Positions 7,207 through 14,458 of a stretch of 38,393 nucleotides of DNA are shown here, in pieces (within the stretch, counting starts at the first letter, position 1; the number at the start of each line of letters is the position of its first letter). The translations under genes were made by a program, and so were the position numbers. The stretch lies in the IMG/VR virus record IMGVR_UViG_3300033141_004518, positions 1-38,393 of that record; one strand, given 5' to 3'. Below the pieces are notes generated by a model, which was given only the letters and a program-made list of their open reading frames with translations, was not told where the DNA came from and made no database searches. The DNA comes from a virus.

Positions 7207-7747
7207 TCCTAATCTCTTCGAAAGCTTCTTTAATTCTTTTCGTTTTCCAATTGAGCTTGGTAAATAGATAATTTTTAATGTGGGCACGTGTTCTTCTTTT
7301 GCTAAATCCTTTCACTAAGTCTTCATCGGGCAGCCCTTCTGGTGGTGAAAAAACCAGCTGTATAATTATTTTCGAATCAAGACTAACTTCTTCAAATAAT
7401 CCTATCGTATGTGAGTGGTTCTTCTTTTTCGTTAGTAATTGATTCGTGTCTATGTCTTCGAGGGAGGTCTTGGTGTGCTTTTTGTCCTTGTTGCGATAAT
7501 CGAGCAGTCTCTTCCAAACGAAGAAGTATAACCACGTGGTAAAATACGCTTTTGTTTCCTGATAGGAATCGAACGCGAGAATAAATTGAAGATTGGCTTC
7601 CGCTTTCAGTTCTTCGAACAGCTCTTCAAAATTACCATTAAAATCCTTTTTGTACTTTTCCGTAAATCTCCAAATAATTTCGTACGTTAAATTTTCCACG
7701 TCGTTAAAAGTTTCCGTGAGAGCATCTTTTCTTAGTGCACTTTCCAT
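7190..7747 (-). CDS. Sigma-70-like RNA polymerase factor (region 2)
   Basis: Residues about 40-95 (LFEELKAEANLQFILAF ... TWLYFFVWKRLLDYRNK) match the pattern of sigma region 2.1-2.4. The aromatic TWLYFFVWKRLLDY segment stands where -10 recognition and core binding occur. The C-terminal ~70 residues are helical and basic (SKRRTRAHIKNYL, LNWKTKRIKEAFEEI) and could be a degenerate region 4. At 185 residues it has the size of small ECF or phage sigma factors. It may direct host polymerase to middle or late promoters. An AAAGGA box precedes the ATG. Confidence 0.65.
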   Translation of the reverse strand: MESALRKDALTETFNDVENLTYEIIWRFTEKYKKDFNGNFEELFEELKAEANLQFILAFDSYQETKAYFTTWLYFFVWKRLLDYRNKDKKHTKTSLEDIDTNQLLTKKKNHSHTIGLFEEVSLDSKIIIQLVFSPPEGLPDEDLVKGFSKRRTRAHIKNYLFTKLNWKTKRIKEAFEEIRNALQE

Positions 7748-7771
7748 TTTCGTGGTTTTCCTTTCTTACTT

Positions 7772-7960
7772 TTATTTTTTGTGTGTTTTTAGTACGTCGA
7801 ACAACTTGCCAAGGTTGGCCGCACTCATTTCGGAAATTCCGTTTAGGTAGTTGAAGACCGTTCCCGTGCTTAAATCAGCCAGACGGGCTAATTTGGAGAT
7901 GCTTATACCTTTTTCCTTTATCAGTTTTTTTATTTGTTCCCTGAAATTTGTTTTCGCCAT
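7772..7960 (-). CDS. XRE-family helix-turn-helix regulator (Cro/CI-like)
   Basis: This 62-residue protein is a single HTH_3 domain. ISISKLARLADLSTGTVFNYL gives helices 2-3 of the HTH, followed by SAANLGKLFDVL. Such small Cro-like proteins dimerise on operators. The likely targets here are inverted repeats in the control region at 10641-10965, but that is inferred. It lies inside the leftward unit rather than next to the promoters, unlike lambda cI/cro. The start has a GGAAGG box. Confidence 0.8.
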   Translation of the reverse strand: MAKTNFREQIKKLIKEKGISISKLARLADLSTGTVFNYLNGISEMSAANLGKLFDVLKTHKK

Positions 7961-7988
7961 CGTTTGTATCCTTCCTTTCGAAAATTAT

Positions 7989-8174
7989 TTAATGTTTGGA
8001 ACCCATTCTTATTTTTAATCGTATTTCGGCGTCCACACTTCGCTTCGTAAGATTCTTTACTAAAGCTCCATAAAATGTATCCTTGTCTTCTTTGGCCTTG
8101 TCTTCGGCTTTCTTTATTTTTTCGTTAAGTGTTTTCGTTGTCATAATGTGTATTGGAAATAGAACTACTTTCAT
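7989..8174 (-). CDS. Hypothetical protein (61 residues)
   Basis: The start at 8174 is supported by AAAGGAATC upstream and an ATGA overlap with the previous gene; an internal methionine at residue 11 has no box. A hydrophobic N-terminus (MKVVLFPIHIM) precedes a charged helix (NEKIKKAEDKAKEDKD) and a basic tail. No family recognised. Confidence 0.6.
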   Translation of the reverse strand: MKVVLFPIHIMTTKTLNEKIKKAEDKAKEDKDTFYGALVKNLTKRSVDAEIRLKIRMGSKH

Positions 8175-8485
8175 TTTAGCGATTCCTTTCTTTTCGTTTT
8201 TGTTGGAAAGGGGTTTGGGGCATACAGTTTATCTTTCCAATTTAGTTTCTTAAGGTTTTTACGGCACATGAAACAATTATGGCCTACTATAACAATATCC
8301 GTTGGGTCGTAAAAACCTCCAAGTGAATCTCCAACCTGGTCTCCACATCGTGAACAATAAAAATATCCCATACAGGTCGTTTGGATTCTTGAGTGTTCGA
8401 TGAGAGAGCAAACGATTCTGTTTCTTTGCGCCTTCGTTACTTTTCCTAAAGCTTTGAGTTTTTTTGTTAGTTCCGATTTCGTCAT
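8171..8485 (-). CDS. Putative zinc-ribbon protein (104 residues)
   Basis: Two cysteine pairs, CSRC near residue 44 and CFMC near residue 72, are spaced like a zinc ribbon, with a basic N-terminal helix (LTKKLKALGKVTKAQRNRI). The pattern fits a nucleic-acid-binding or host-polymerase-binding early protein, but the family is unknown. It overlaps both neighbours by four bases, so translation is probably coupled. Confidence 0.6.
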   Translation of the reverse strand: MTKSELTKKLKALGKVTKAQRNRIVCSLIEHSRIQTTCMGYFYCSRCGDQVGDSLGGFYDPTDIVIVGHNCFMCRKNLKKLNWKDKLYAPNPFPTKTKRKESLK

Positions 8486-8712
8486 AGTGCTTTTACCTTC
8501 CTTTCTTTTATCATTCGAATATATCCCGGCGATTGCATATGATGTTTACCTTTATTATGATTCTTGCCTTTGACTTTGTATCCACAGATTGAGCAGTATA
8601 AGTGGCTGCTTTTTTTCTTGGGTGACAATCCCCACATCCCGCCCCTGTTGAAAGCCATGCTTTGGGGATGTTCCGAAATTATTAGATTATATTTTTTTCT
8701 TTCTATTGCCAT
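8482..8712 (-). CDS. Small zinc-finger-like protein (76 residues)
   Basis: The ATG at 8712 is preferred because GAGGTGG lies five bases upstream; the longer reading begins with GTG inside that box. The product has CSICGYKVKGKNHNKGKHH, a CxxC followed by two or more His, as in a C2H2-type finger, on a very basic background. Probably nucleic-acid binding. It starts 21 bases after the SLOG gene's stop. Confidence 0.6.
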   Translation of the reverse strand: MAIERKKYNLIISEHPQSMAFNRGGMWGLSPKKKSSHLYCSICGYKVKGKNHNKGKHHMQSPGYIRMIKERKVKAL

Positions 8713-8733
8713 TTTTTCCACCTCACTTTCTTT

Positions 8734-9168
8734 CTACAAAAGAAAAACATTCTTGTTTAAACTTTTGGCATATTTAATTGTCATCCAAGTACTCGACCTT
8801 TTACTCGACCTTTGGGTCGATTTTTTTGTTTTAGGTGCCGCGAGTAAGGTGTCATCTTCTTTTTGTAGTTCGTTTACAATATTTTTGTTTCGGACGAGGA
8901 ATGGTTTTCTGGGTTTTATTTCGTCTGCAAAGTAATTTCCAACAGCATAAGAGTTGATAGGTGGGTGGGCGACAATTTTAACCCTGAAGCCGTCTTCTTT
9001 TAGTTCCGAAAGTCCTTTTACTATCCACGATGCTTCAGTATCCGCCCCTTTGCAGCAGCCGTGGTGGAATTCGGTTATTTTATTTATATTCTCCTTTATA
9101 ATCTCTTTGAATAATCTACGTTGGAAACCGCTAAATCCTTTTCTTGTTCCTGAAAATCCAATTTTCAT
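8734..9168 (-). CDS. SLOG-domain protein (DprA/LOG-like Rossmann fold)
   Basis: Beginning MKIGFSGTRKGFSGFQ, the protein carries the SLOG hallmarks: a GFSGTR nucleotide-binding loop, a HHGCCKGADTEA motif (about residues 35-46), and a HPP stretch after the next strand. Members bind nucleotide-derived ligands and occur widely in phages (DUF2493/YspA-like). They have been linked to NAD or nucleotide signalling and anti-defence, though rarely proven. The last ~40 residues are Ser/Lys-rich, then YAKSLNKNVFLL. The start has the GAAAGGGA leader shared with the early genes. Confidence 0.75.
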   Translation of the reverse strand: MKIGFSGTRKGFSGFQRRLFKEIIKENINKITEFHHGCCKGADTEASWIVKGLSELKEDGFRVKIVAHPPINSYAVGNYFADEIKPRKPFLVRNKNIVNELQKEDDTLLAAPKTKKSTQRSSKRSSTWMTIKYAKSLNKNVFLL

Positions 9169-9200
9169 TTTTTCCCTTTCAAATTAAATGTTATTATTGC

Positions 9201-9234
9201 GGTTGCCCCCGCTCTACGAGAGCTAAGGGGCAAC
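9201..9234. other. Strong intergenic hairpin between two leftward genes
   Basis: GTTGCCCC (9202-9209) pairs with GGGGCAAC (9227-9234), and an inner GCTCT/AGAGC stem sits inside. On the minus strand it lies after the 79-residue gene's stop and before the SLOG gene. No T-run follows on either strand, so it is not a canonical terminator. An mRNA-stability or processing element is more likely. Confidence 0.6.
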
Positions 9235-9245
9235 GGGTAAAAAGT

Positions 9246-9485
9246 TTAGATAGTTGCCTTCTTGAACATCGAAGACACGATTATTTTGTCAACGTCTTTA
9301 GCAGCCAAACCTAAAGCTTCGTTCTTTTGTTTTGCACACTCGCGAGCGAGTTCTATATCTTTGCCCCATAGCCAATCGGTTCGATGATAGCCAGCTTCGT
9401 TTTCAGTAACTATACAAGGAATGTATTCGCCGTTTTTTGTTTCCGTTTCCATAATGTAGTAGCATACTCGTTTTTCCTTTGCCAT
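9246..9485 (-). CDS. Conserved small phage protein of unknown function (79 residues)
   Basis: The product begins MAKEKRVCYYIMETETKNGEY and contains YIPCIVTENEAGYHRTDWLWG followed by a helical ALGLAAKDVDKII segment. I recall similar short proteins in other phages with no assigned role. The start carries the GAAAGGGTAAAT leader shared with four neighbours. A strong hairpin follows its stop. Confidence 0.65.
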   Translation of the reverse strand: MAKEKRVCYYIMETETKNGEYIPCIVTENEAGYHRTDWLWGKDIELARECAKQKNEALGLAAKDVDKIIVSSMFKKATI

Positions 9486-9504
9486 AGTATTTACCCTTTC
9501 ATTT

Positions 9505-9717
9505 CTAAATTGTGAATTGAGAGAAGCGGAACGTTCGAACGTTATTTATAATCTTCTCTTTTAAGATTTTTTGTTTCCTTAAAAAATACAGTCCTTTTCC
9601 AATACTTGCAGCTGCACCAGCTCGGTAGATTTTGGCAGTGAAGTCGTCGAGTCCTATAAATTGAATTGTTTTTTCAATATCGGCCATAACGCACACCTCT
9701 AATTGTGTATCTGTCAT
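9505..9717 (-). CDS. Hypothetical early protein (70 residues)
   Basis: The start at 9717 is favoured because the shared GAAAAGGGTA leader precedes it. A second ATG at residue 11 (MADIEKTIQFIGLDD) also has an AGAGGTG box, so two forms are possible. The body contains a small alpha-helical AKIYRAGAAASIGKGLYFL stretch that could be a minimal HTH, but this is not firm. Confidence 0.6.
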   Translation of the reverse strand: MTDTQLEVCVMADIEKTIQFIGLDDFTAKIYRAGAAASIGKGLYFLRKQKILKEKIINNVRTFRFSQFTI

Positions 9718-9747
9718 TTTTTTTTACCCTTTTCAAAAAATGTTAGT

Positions 9748-10305
9748 TTACTTTACTCGCAGTATTGCATCTTCAATCACTTGTGTTAATCCTTTTAAGC
9801 CGCGGTCGACGTGGTTAAGGAAGTCAACGCCGAACATGTGTTCCATATCACGTCCCAACGTTAGTGCTTCGTTGGGTATATGTATGCCGTGTTGCTTACA
9901 AAGGCGCCAGATAGAGTGCAGCAAAAAAATCGATTCTTTGTATTCTTTCATATGGCAAAATTCGTTAGCCGCTTCGGTCATTTTGAAGATTGTACCTATG
10001 ATGTTTTTGTAATTATCTGAAACATTTGCCGTTTTTTGAATTGCTTCCGACCTTTGTTGCTTCGTTAGTTCCTTCTCCGCTCTTCGTGGAAAAACTATTC
10101 TGTTGTCTTTACTATCATAATGAGCCTTTCTGTCGAAAGGCATCATCGACGAATGGTTCAAAACTCTAACCATTGCTAAAGCTTCTTCTTTGTCTGGGTC
10201 GTGAAGAACGACCTCGCCGCCGATGTTGATATGAAAGTTCTTTTCACTGTACCCGGCTTTTACTAATGCTCCTGTAATTTGGTTGTCAAGTATTGTTGAT
10301 GCCAT
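9748..10305 (-). CDS. Hypothetical early protein (185 residues)
   Basis: The product begins MASTILDNQITGALVKAGYS. It has an N-terminal alpha/beta part with INIGGEVVLHDPDKEEALAM, and a long helical C-terminal part (EAANEFCHMKEYKESIFLLH ... TLGRDMEHMFGVDFLNH). No catalytic motif or known domain is visible. The start has the GAAAGGGTAAG leader. Being second in the leftward unit, it is likely an early host- or regulation-directed protein. Confidence 0.65.
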   Translation of the reverse strand: MASTILDNQITGALVKAGYSEKNFHINIGGEVVLHDPDKEEALAMVRVLNHSSMMPFDRKAHYDSKDNRIVFPRRAEKELTKQQRSEAIQKTANVSDNYKNIIGTIFKMTEAANEFCHMKEYKESIFLLHSIWRLCKQHGIHIPNEALTLGRDMEHMFGVDFLNHVDRGLKGLTQVIEDAILRVK

Positions 10306-10367
10306 TTTCTTACCCTTTCAATAAATTGTTTCGGCTATTCTCATCAGTGCAAATTTGCCGAGTTTGC

Positions 10368-10389
10368 AAACCTACCCGAAGGCAGGTTT
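10368..10389 (-). other. UUCG-capped hairpin after the first leftward gene
   Basis: On the minus strand AAACCTGCC-TTCG-GGTAGGTTT makes a 9-bp stem (one G-U pair) closed by an extra-stable C(UUCG)G tetraloop, six bases after the stop of the 81-residue gene. No U-tract follows, so it may stabilise or process the transcript rather than end it. Confidence 0.65.
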
Positions 10390-10394
10390 CGAAT

Positions 10395-10640
10395 TTAGTC
10401 ACGGAGTTTCCTTTTGATAAGTGTAAACATCAGAGAGTTGCCTATCCGGTCGAGTCTCGCATGCTGTTGAACTTCTAATTCGTCTTTCATTGCTGTTAAT
10501 GTATCGACGGCATCTATTTCGCTATCTGTGTGGTACGACTTTGCTTTGTTGACTACTCCATCTTCGAGATACTGAACGACGTACCCGTCCCATTCTTTAT
10601 CCCGTACTATTTTGAATGTCACTTCTTTTGGTGCTGTCAT
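10395..10640 (-). CDS. Hypothetical protein, first gene of the leftward unit (81 residues)
   Basis: The product begins MTAPKEVTFKIVRDKEWDGY and is predicted mixed beta/alpha. A short strand-rich N-terminus (VVQYLEDGVV) is followed by a helix (SEIDAVDTLTAMKDELEVQQ). No family is recognised. The start has the shared GAAAGGGTAG leader and lies about 57 bases from the leftward -10 hexamer, so it should be the earliest expressed leftward gene. Confidence 0.65.
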   Translation of the reverse strand: MTAPKEVTFKIVRDKEWDGYVVQYLEDGVVNKAKSYHTDSEIDAVDTLTAMKDELEVQQHARLDRIGNSLMFTLIKRKLRD

Positions 10641-10696
10641 TTTTCTACCCTTTCAAATGTTTCGTTTCTTTTAGCACTTTTAATGTGTCTATTGTT

Positions 10697-10724
10697 ATTA
10701 TACGATGGTACTCGTACTATTGAA
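10697..10724 (-). promoter_or_regulatory. Leftward early promoter
   Basis: On the minus strand a perfect TATAAT (10702-10697) lies 16 bases from a weak TTCAAT -35 (10724-10719). The orientation and the distance to the first leftward gene suit an early sigma-70 promoter. The weak -35 and the repeat between the boxes suggest regulation. Confidence 0.6.
10706..10719. promoter_or_regulatory. Operator-like GTAC-N2-GTAC repeat between promoter boxes
   Basis: TGGTACTCGTACTA is a near-palindrome (GTAC half-sites with a 2-base centre) lying exactly between the leftward -35 and -10. A repressor bound here would block the promoter. The XRE-type protein at 7772-7960 is the obvious but unproven candidate. 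Confidence 0.4.
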
Positions 10725-10785
10725 CTAAAATCTTTAGGTTTTTCAAAAATAAATGAAAATTTTTCGAAAATCATGGCTTAAGATA

Positions 10786-10804
10786 ATAAAAACCGTGTTT
10801 TTAT
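10786..10804. promoter_or_regulatory. Perfect 8-bp inverted repeat in the control region
   Basis: ATAAAAAC and GTTTTTAT flank CGT. The repeat lies midway between the divergent promoters, so it could be an operator or a small bidirectional hairpin. The surrounding ~150 bases are very AT-rich and hold no gene that I can support. Confidence 0.4.
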
Positions 10805-10879
10805 ACGTAAAATTTTTTAAGAAAAGTACCCAAAAATAAGTGTGTATCGTAATGGAATCAGTGTTTGCATATTTTTTAA

Positions 10880-10909
10880 TAGACTTTCCAATATTTCATA
10901 ACGTATACT
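10880..10909 (+). promoter_or_regulatory. Rightward promoter for the structural unit
   Basis: TAGACT (10880-10885) and TATACT (10904-10909) are spaced 18 bases and lie 57 bases before the first rightward ATG. The leader then contains a small TACTG/CAGTA hairpin (10932-10947). The boxes are a moderate match to sigma-70; a phage-directed sigma could also use this site. Confidence 0.5.
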
Positions 10910-10965
10910 AATAAAGCAGATGAATGGGTGGTACTGTAAAAGCAGTATTGAATCAGGGTATTATA

Positions 10966-11385
10966 ATGGCTAAGCGAGTCAAAAAGACGAAGACGACAGT
11001 AAAGAAACCCACCAAGCGGAAGAATTACCGTAAGCGTTTGAGTACCGAACCCGATGCACCCGTTAAGTCGGTACGTAAGAATGGAAAGTTCGCGAAAGGT
11101 CATTCTGGTAATCCAAACGGGAAGCCGAAAGGAACAAAAAATACGTATTCGATAGTTTTGCTTACTAAGGCTATAGCAGAGGTACAAAAAGAACCGAAGA
11201 ATAAAAATTGGCTCAAGCATCTTATTAGAGAATCGTATACAGACCACACTTTAGCCATTGCTATATTGAGGAAGTTGATGCCTGATTTGAAATCGGTTGA
11301 AGACGTTCTATCAGTATACGCCCCGAGTATGAGTGAGGAACAAGCTTCGAGTATACGAAAAGGTTTACTAAAGCGATTTCATTAG
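10966..11385 (+). CDS. Putative terminase small subunit (DUF5681-like)
   Basis: The start at 10966 (MAKRVKKTKTTVKKP) has an AGGG box; an earlier ATG at 10924 has none and lies at the presumed transcript start. The 139 residues carry a Lys-rich N-terminus, then the GKFAKGHSGNPNGKPKGTKN signature of DUF5681 proteins, then helical segments. DUF5681 proteins often stand at the small-terminase position in phage packaging modules, where they would recognise phage DNA for TerL. The position fits, but two genes separate it from TerL. The role is therefore likely rather than shown. Confidence 0.6.
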   Translation: MAKRVKKTKTTVKKPTKRKNYRKRLSTEPDAPVKSVRKNGKFAKGHSGNPNGKPKGTKNTYSIVLLTKAIAEVQKEPKNKNWLKHLIRESYTDHTLAIAILRKLMPDLKSVEDVLSVYAPSMSEEQASSIRKGLLKRFH

Positions 11386-11410
11386 TAATTAACAAGGAGG
11401 TTATTTATAG

Positions 11411-12250
11411 ATGGGAACTTTATTGGAAGATTGTGTATTAAGTTACAGTTGTGACGATAACGATAGTAGAAGCATAGTAACTGATAGGATGGATAATCAT
11501 CACGGGGTTCTTGAGCAGAATTCGGGGGCTGCCGGCCATGATTTGACATCCGTTGCTCACGTAGACAGTGGCAATCCTCCATATACTAATGGTGCGTTAC
11601 ATCTTAATTCGGCATATTCGTTATCTATCGATGCGGGTTTGTTAGCGAGCTTCTTTGAAAATATGGACGAGGTATCTTTCGAAGCGTTTTTTGCGACGGG
11701 CGACCCTACCCAGAATCCTGACCAATACTTATTTGGTGTTCAACAAGTAAGCCCTGTCGTAACTCTATGGTGTAATTTGAATTATTGGTCGGGAGAACCG
11801 CCGGGAAAATTGAAGTTTTTTTGTTTCGCGGGTTCTGATGTAAATCCTGTGTTGAGTTTTGGTGCGGATGATAATTTAAGTTTGACTGATGGTAACTATC
11901 ATCACGTCGTCGTTATAATGAAGAAGTCTTCGGGTACGGGACTACTCTACGTCGATGGTGTAAGTGCTGATATTACTGTTACGGATAATGGTACTGATTT
12001 GCCTTTCGGTGCTTTAGTTGCAGGAAACGAATTTCATATAGGAGCTTATCACGAAGCGGGAGAGGCGAAAAGTTGGACGAACCTTAAGTTGGAATTATTC
12101 AGAATTTTCGATAGGGAAGTTACTCAAGCCGAAATAACTTGGTTGTATAATGGGGGTAAGGGTAGGGGTTGTTTAGCTACCCAGCGGCTTTGTTTCAAAA
12201 CTACTGTTAAACCTTTAATCGCTATGGATATTAACGTAAAGGAATGTTGA
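11411..12250 (+). CDS. LamG/concanavalin A-like jelly-roll protein
   Basis: The 279 residues follow the LamG-like pattern. A beta-rich body holds an early SLSIDAG and EVSFEAFFATGD strand pair. The diagnostic DGNYHHVVVIMKK ... GLLYVDG motif follows near residues 163-185. The domain ends with KLELFRIFDREVTQAEITWLYNGG. Such domains bind carbohydrate or protein and, in phages, usually sit in virion surface or fibre proteins. Its place between the small terminase candidate and TerL is unusual. An AAGGAGG box precedes the ATG by ten bases. Confidence 0.7.
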   Translation: MGTLLEDCVLSYSCDDNDSRSIVTDRMDNHHGVLEQNSGAAGHDLTSVAHVDSGNPPYTNGALHLNSAYSLSIDAGLLASFFENMDEVSFEAFFATGDPTQNPDQYLFGVQQVSPVVTLWCNLNYWSGEPPGKLKFFCFAGSDVNPVLSFGADDNLSLTDGNYHHVVVIMKKSSGTGLLYVDGVSADITVTDNGTDLPFGALVAGNEFHIGAYHEAGEAKSWTNLKLELFRIFDREVTQAEITWLYNGGKGRGCLATQRLCFKTTVKPLIAMDINVKEC

Positions 12251-12251
12251 T

Positions 12252-13031
12252 ATGGGAAAGGTTAGACAAAACATACGTATAGGTAGTGAAAATTTCGTAG
12301 TGGTTGAAAATATGAAAGACTTAGAGACGAGTGAATTCATCAACGGTGCCGTTGTTACGATGTCATTATACAAAGAGGCGCCGTTGAACGTTGACATATC
12401 TAATTTGACTTTTACTTCTGGTGGCGTTGCTGAACTTATGGTAGGTGATGTTATTGTAGGAGATATAGGTAGTGCAACTGCGGTCGTCGTAGCGATATAC
12501 TTAACAAGCGGAGCGTGGGCTGATGGTGATGCTGCTGGTCGAATCGATGTAAAAAATCAATACGGTACATTCCAAGCTGAAGATTTAGATGTATTGTACG
12601 GGCAGGTTGGTATTGCTTCTATCGCTGCTGATTCTACGGGGGTTGTAGATAATGCCAACAAACCACAATTCTATGTAAGGAACCACGGGCTTACTACCAG
12701 CGACTACGTGAAGCTCGTTAACCAAAAGACGTATAGCGGAGAGTGTGACGTAACCGCCGTCGCCGAAGGCTTGGTTACTTTAGATATGACTTATTCGACA
12801 GCGGACAAATGCACCGGGGAGGAAGAGCTTTACGTAGGTATTCAAAACGGTACTGCAATCACACTTACACATGAAGCTTCTGACCCTGATGGTTACTACG
12901 ATGGTATCTTACCCGAAGAAATGCTTAAATTGATTTACGCGGGTTATTATCATTTGTTTATAACGGTAGAATCGAATGGAGATACGGTGAGGCAAAGGTT
13001 AATACTTAGGGCAGTTTATATGCCGGAGTGA
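12252..13031 (+). CDS. Beta-rich hypothetical protein, possibly virion-associated
   Basis: The 259 residues are strand-rich with few charged helices. A segment around residues 135-180 (YVRNHGLTTSDYVKLVNQ ... VTLDMTYS) resembles the small beta-barrel found in phage tail and connector proteins, also seen inside 26089-26979. The C-terminus (MLKLIYAGYYHLFITVES) reads like an Ig-like or baseplate-type strand ladder. With the LamG-like gene it forms a pair placed before TerL. One base separates the two genes, and an AAAGGAA box precedes the ATG. Function unknown. Confidence 0.55.
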   Translation: MGKVRQNIRIGSENFVVVENMKDLETSEFINGAVVTMSLYKEAPLNVDISNLTFTSGGVAELMVGDVIVGDIGSATAVVVAIYLTSGAWADGDAAGRIDVKNQYGTFQAEDLDVLYGQVGIASIAADSTGVVDNANKPQFYVRNHGLTTSDYVKLVNQKTYSGECDVTAVAEGLVTLDMTYSTADKCTGEEELYVGIQNGTAITLTHEASDPDGYYDGILPEEMLKLIYAGYYHLFITVESNGDTVRQRLILRAVYMPE

Positions 13032-13036
13032 TGTAA

Positions 13037-14341
13037 ATGCTTTCAGTAGAAGATATATTACAGATTGGTGAAGTTATAGCCGTATACGAACCGCTGGCAG
13101 CTGCCCACGACGGCTTTCATCAGTCTATAGCAAATACTCGTTGGATGTTTGGCGGGAATCAATCTGGTAAATCTTATTCCTTGTGGCTCGATTTAGCAAT
13201 GCAAGCGTTAGACGTGCATCCTTTCAGTTTCATATCTTCTGAGACTCCAATACATTGGGCTTGTATCGAGAGTTGGGAACAAGTAAGGGATGTTATATGG
13301 GAAAGTTATTTGAAGCAAATGATACCCGCCCATCTAATAGGTGATATACGATTCGGCAAAGATAAGATTCCTAAGAGATTGTTCTTAACGAACGGGCATA
13401 CGATAGAGTTCAAAGCATTCAATCAGGGACGTACTTTATTCCAAGCACGGGAGATTGATACTTGTCATTGTGATGAACAGTGCCATAGTGATTTCCAAGG
13501 AATTCTAAACGAGATACAAGCAAGACTATTAAAACGTAGTGGTAGACTAAGCTGGGCGATGACCCCCGTCATACCACAACCTTACTTAGAAGAGCGTATC
13601 GAAGAGCTGCCCGATACTGATGAAGTGTTTCACGCTAACCTAAACAATAATCGATTAAGTGAAGGTGGTTATATAAAAGATAAGCGTATAGATGAAATGA
13701 TTGACGAATGGCCAGAGGAGGTGCAAACTACTCGAATCGAAGGACGCTTTGCAAGCTTTTACGGAGCAGTTTACAAAACGTGGAATCGCAGTGTTCACTT
13801 TATCAAACCATTTCCTATACCCGAGGGATGGCAGAAGTACAGAGGGATTGACTTTGGTTTTACTAATCCATTCGTATGTTTATGGGTAGCAAAAGATGGC
13901 GATAATAATTGGTACGTATTTCGAGAGTATTATAAAGCGAAGACTGGTATCAACGAACATATTAGAAACGTTAAGAAGCTAAGTAAGCCAACAGAAAAAT
14001 ACATATGCACTTACGCCGACCCTGAAAATGCTGAAGACAGAGCGGAGATGAAGAAGCAAGGCTTGCCTACTAAGATTGCAAGAAAAGATGTAGCTAAAGG
14101 AATTGAATTGGTTCAAAGCAAATTAAAGGTGAAGCGAAACGGTAAGCCCAGTCTATACGTTTTTAATACTTGCCGGAATACAGCTCGTGAAATGGCAATC
14201 TATCGCTACCCAGAAGGAAGTAGTAGTAAGAATCCGAAAGATGTTCCAGTATCGAAGGATGACCATACCGTCGATACGCTTAGGTACATCTTATATACGA
14301 CCGAGAAGCCGGGAAAGAAAGGAAAAGTATATGCTGCGTGA
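13037..14341 (+). CDS. terL: Terminase large subunit
   Basis: The 434 residues have the packaging ATPase Walker A FGGNQSGKS (38-46), Walker B followed by the catalytic glutamate (DTCHCDEQ, 141-148), and a TP motif in AMTPVIP. The RNase H-like nuclease has acidic residues in YRGIDFGFTNP (D272), TYADPEN (D328) and the late DDHTVDTLRYIL. It translocates DNA into the prohead through the portal and cuts concatemers. Length and order match Terminase_6-type TerL proteins. The portal gene follows after about 210 bases. Confidence 0.92.
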   Translation: MLSVEDILQIGEVIAVYEPLAAAHDGFHQSIANTRWMFGGNQSGKSYSLWLDLAMQALDVHPFSFISSETPIHWACIESWEQVRDVIWESYLKQMIPAHLIGDIRFGKDKIPKRLFLTNGHTIEFKAFNQGRTLFQAREIDTCHCDEQCHSDFQGILNEIQARLLKRSGRLSWAMTPVIPQPYLEERIEELPDTDEVFHANLNNNRLSEGGYIKDKRIDEMIDEWPEEVQTTRIEGRFASFYGAVYKTWNRSVHFIKPFPIPEGWQKYRGIDFGFTNPFVCLWVAKDGDNNWYVFREYYKAKTGINEHIRNVKKLSKPTEKYICTYADPENAEDRAEMKKQGLPTKIARKDVAKGIELVQSKLKVKRNGKPSLYVFNTCRNTAREMAIYRYPEGSSSKNPKDVPVSKDDHTVDTLRYILYTTEKPGKKGKVYAA

Positions 14342-14435
14342 TAAGTTTTATGGCTGGTGTTTTAGTAAACGACTTCGAGAATGGAGCTTTTGTTTTTATA
14401 TTGGAAGCAGAAGACTTCTGATAAAGCTTTCGTAG
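14331..14435 (+). CDS. Possible 34-residue protein overlapping the end of terL
   Basis: An ATG inside the last codons of terL has a GGAAA box and opens MLRDKFYGWCFSKRLREWSF, an aromatic and basic peptide of 34 residues. It shares 11 bases with terL. No homologue is known to me. The 210-base gap before the portal gene holds only this and one other weak frame. Confidence 0.35.
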   Translation: MLRDKFYGWCFSKRLREWSFCFYIGSRRLLIKLS

Positions 14436-14458
14436 AGCTTGTTCTTTTTATTTATAGA

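Noticed and set aside
10306-10394. Hammerhead-ribozyme-like CTGATGAG and CGAAAC on the minus strand
   Set aside because: No stem II can form between CTGATGAG and CGAAAC (only AATAGC lies between). No stem III with a correct cleavage triplet aligns with them.
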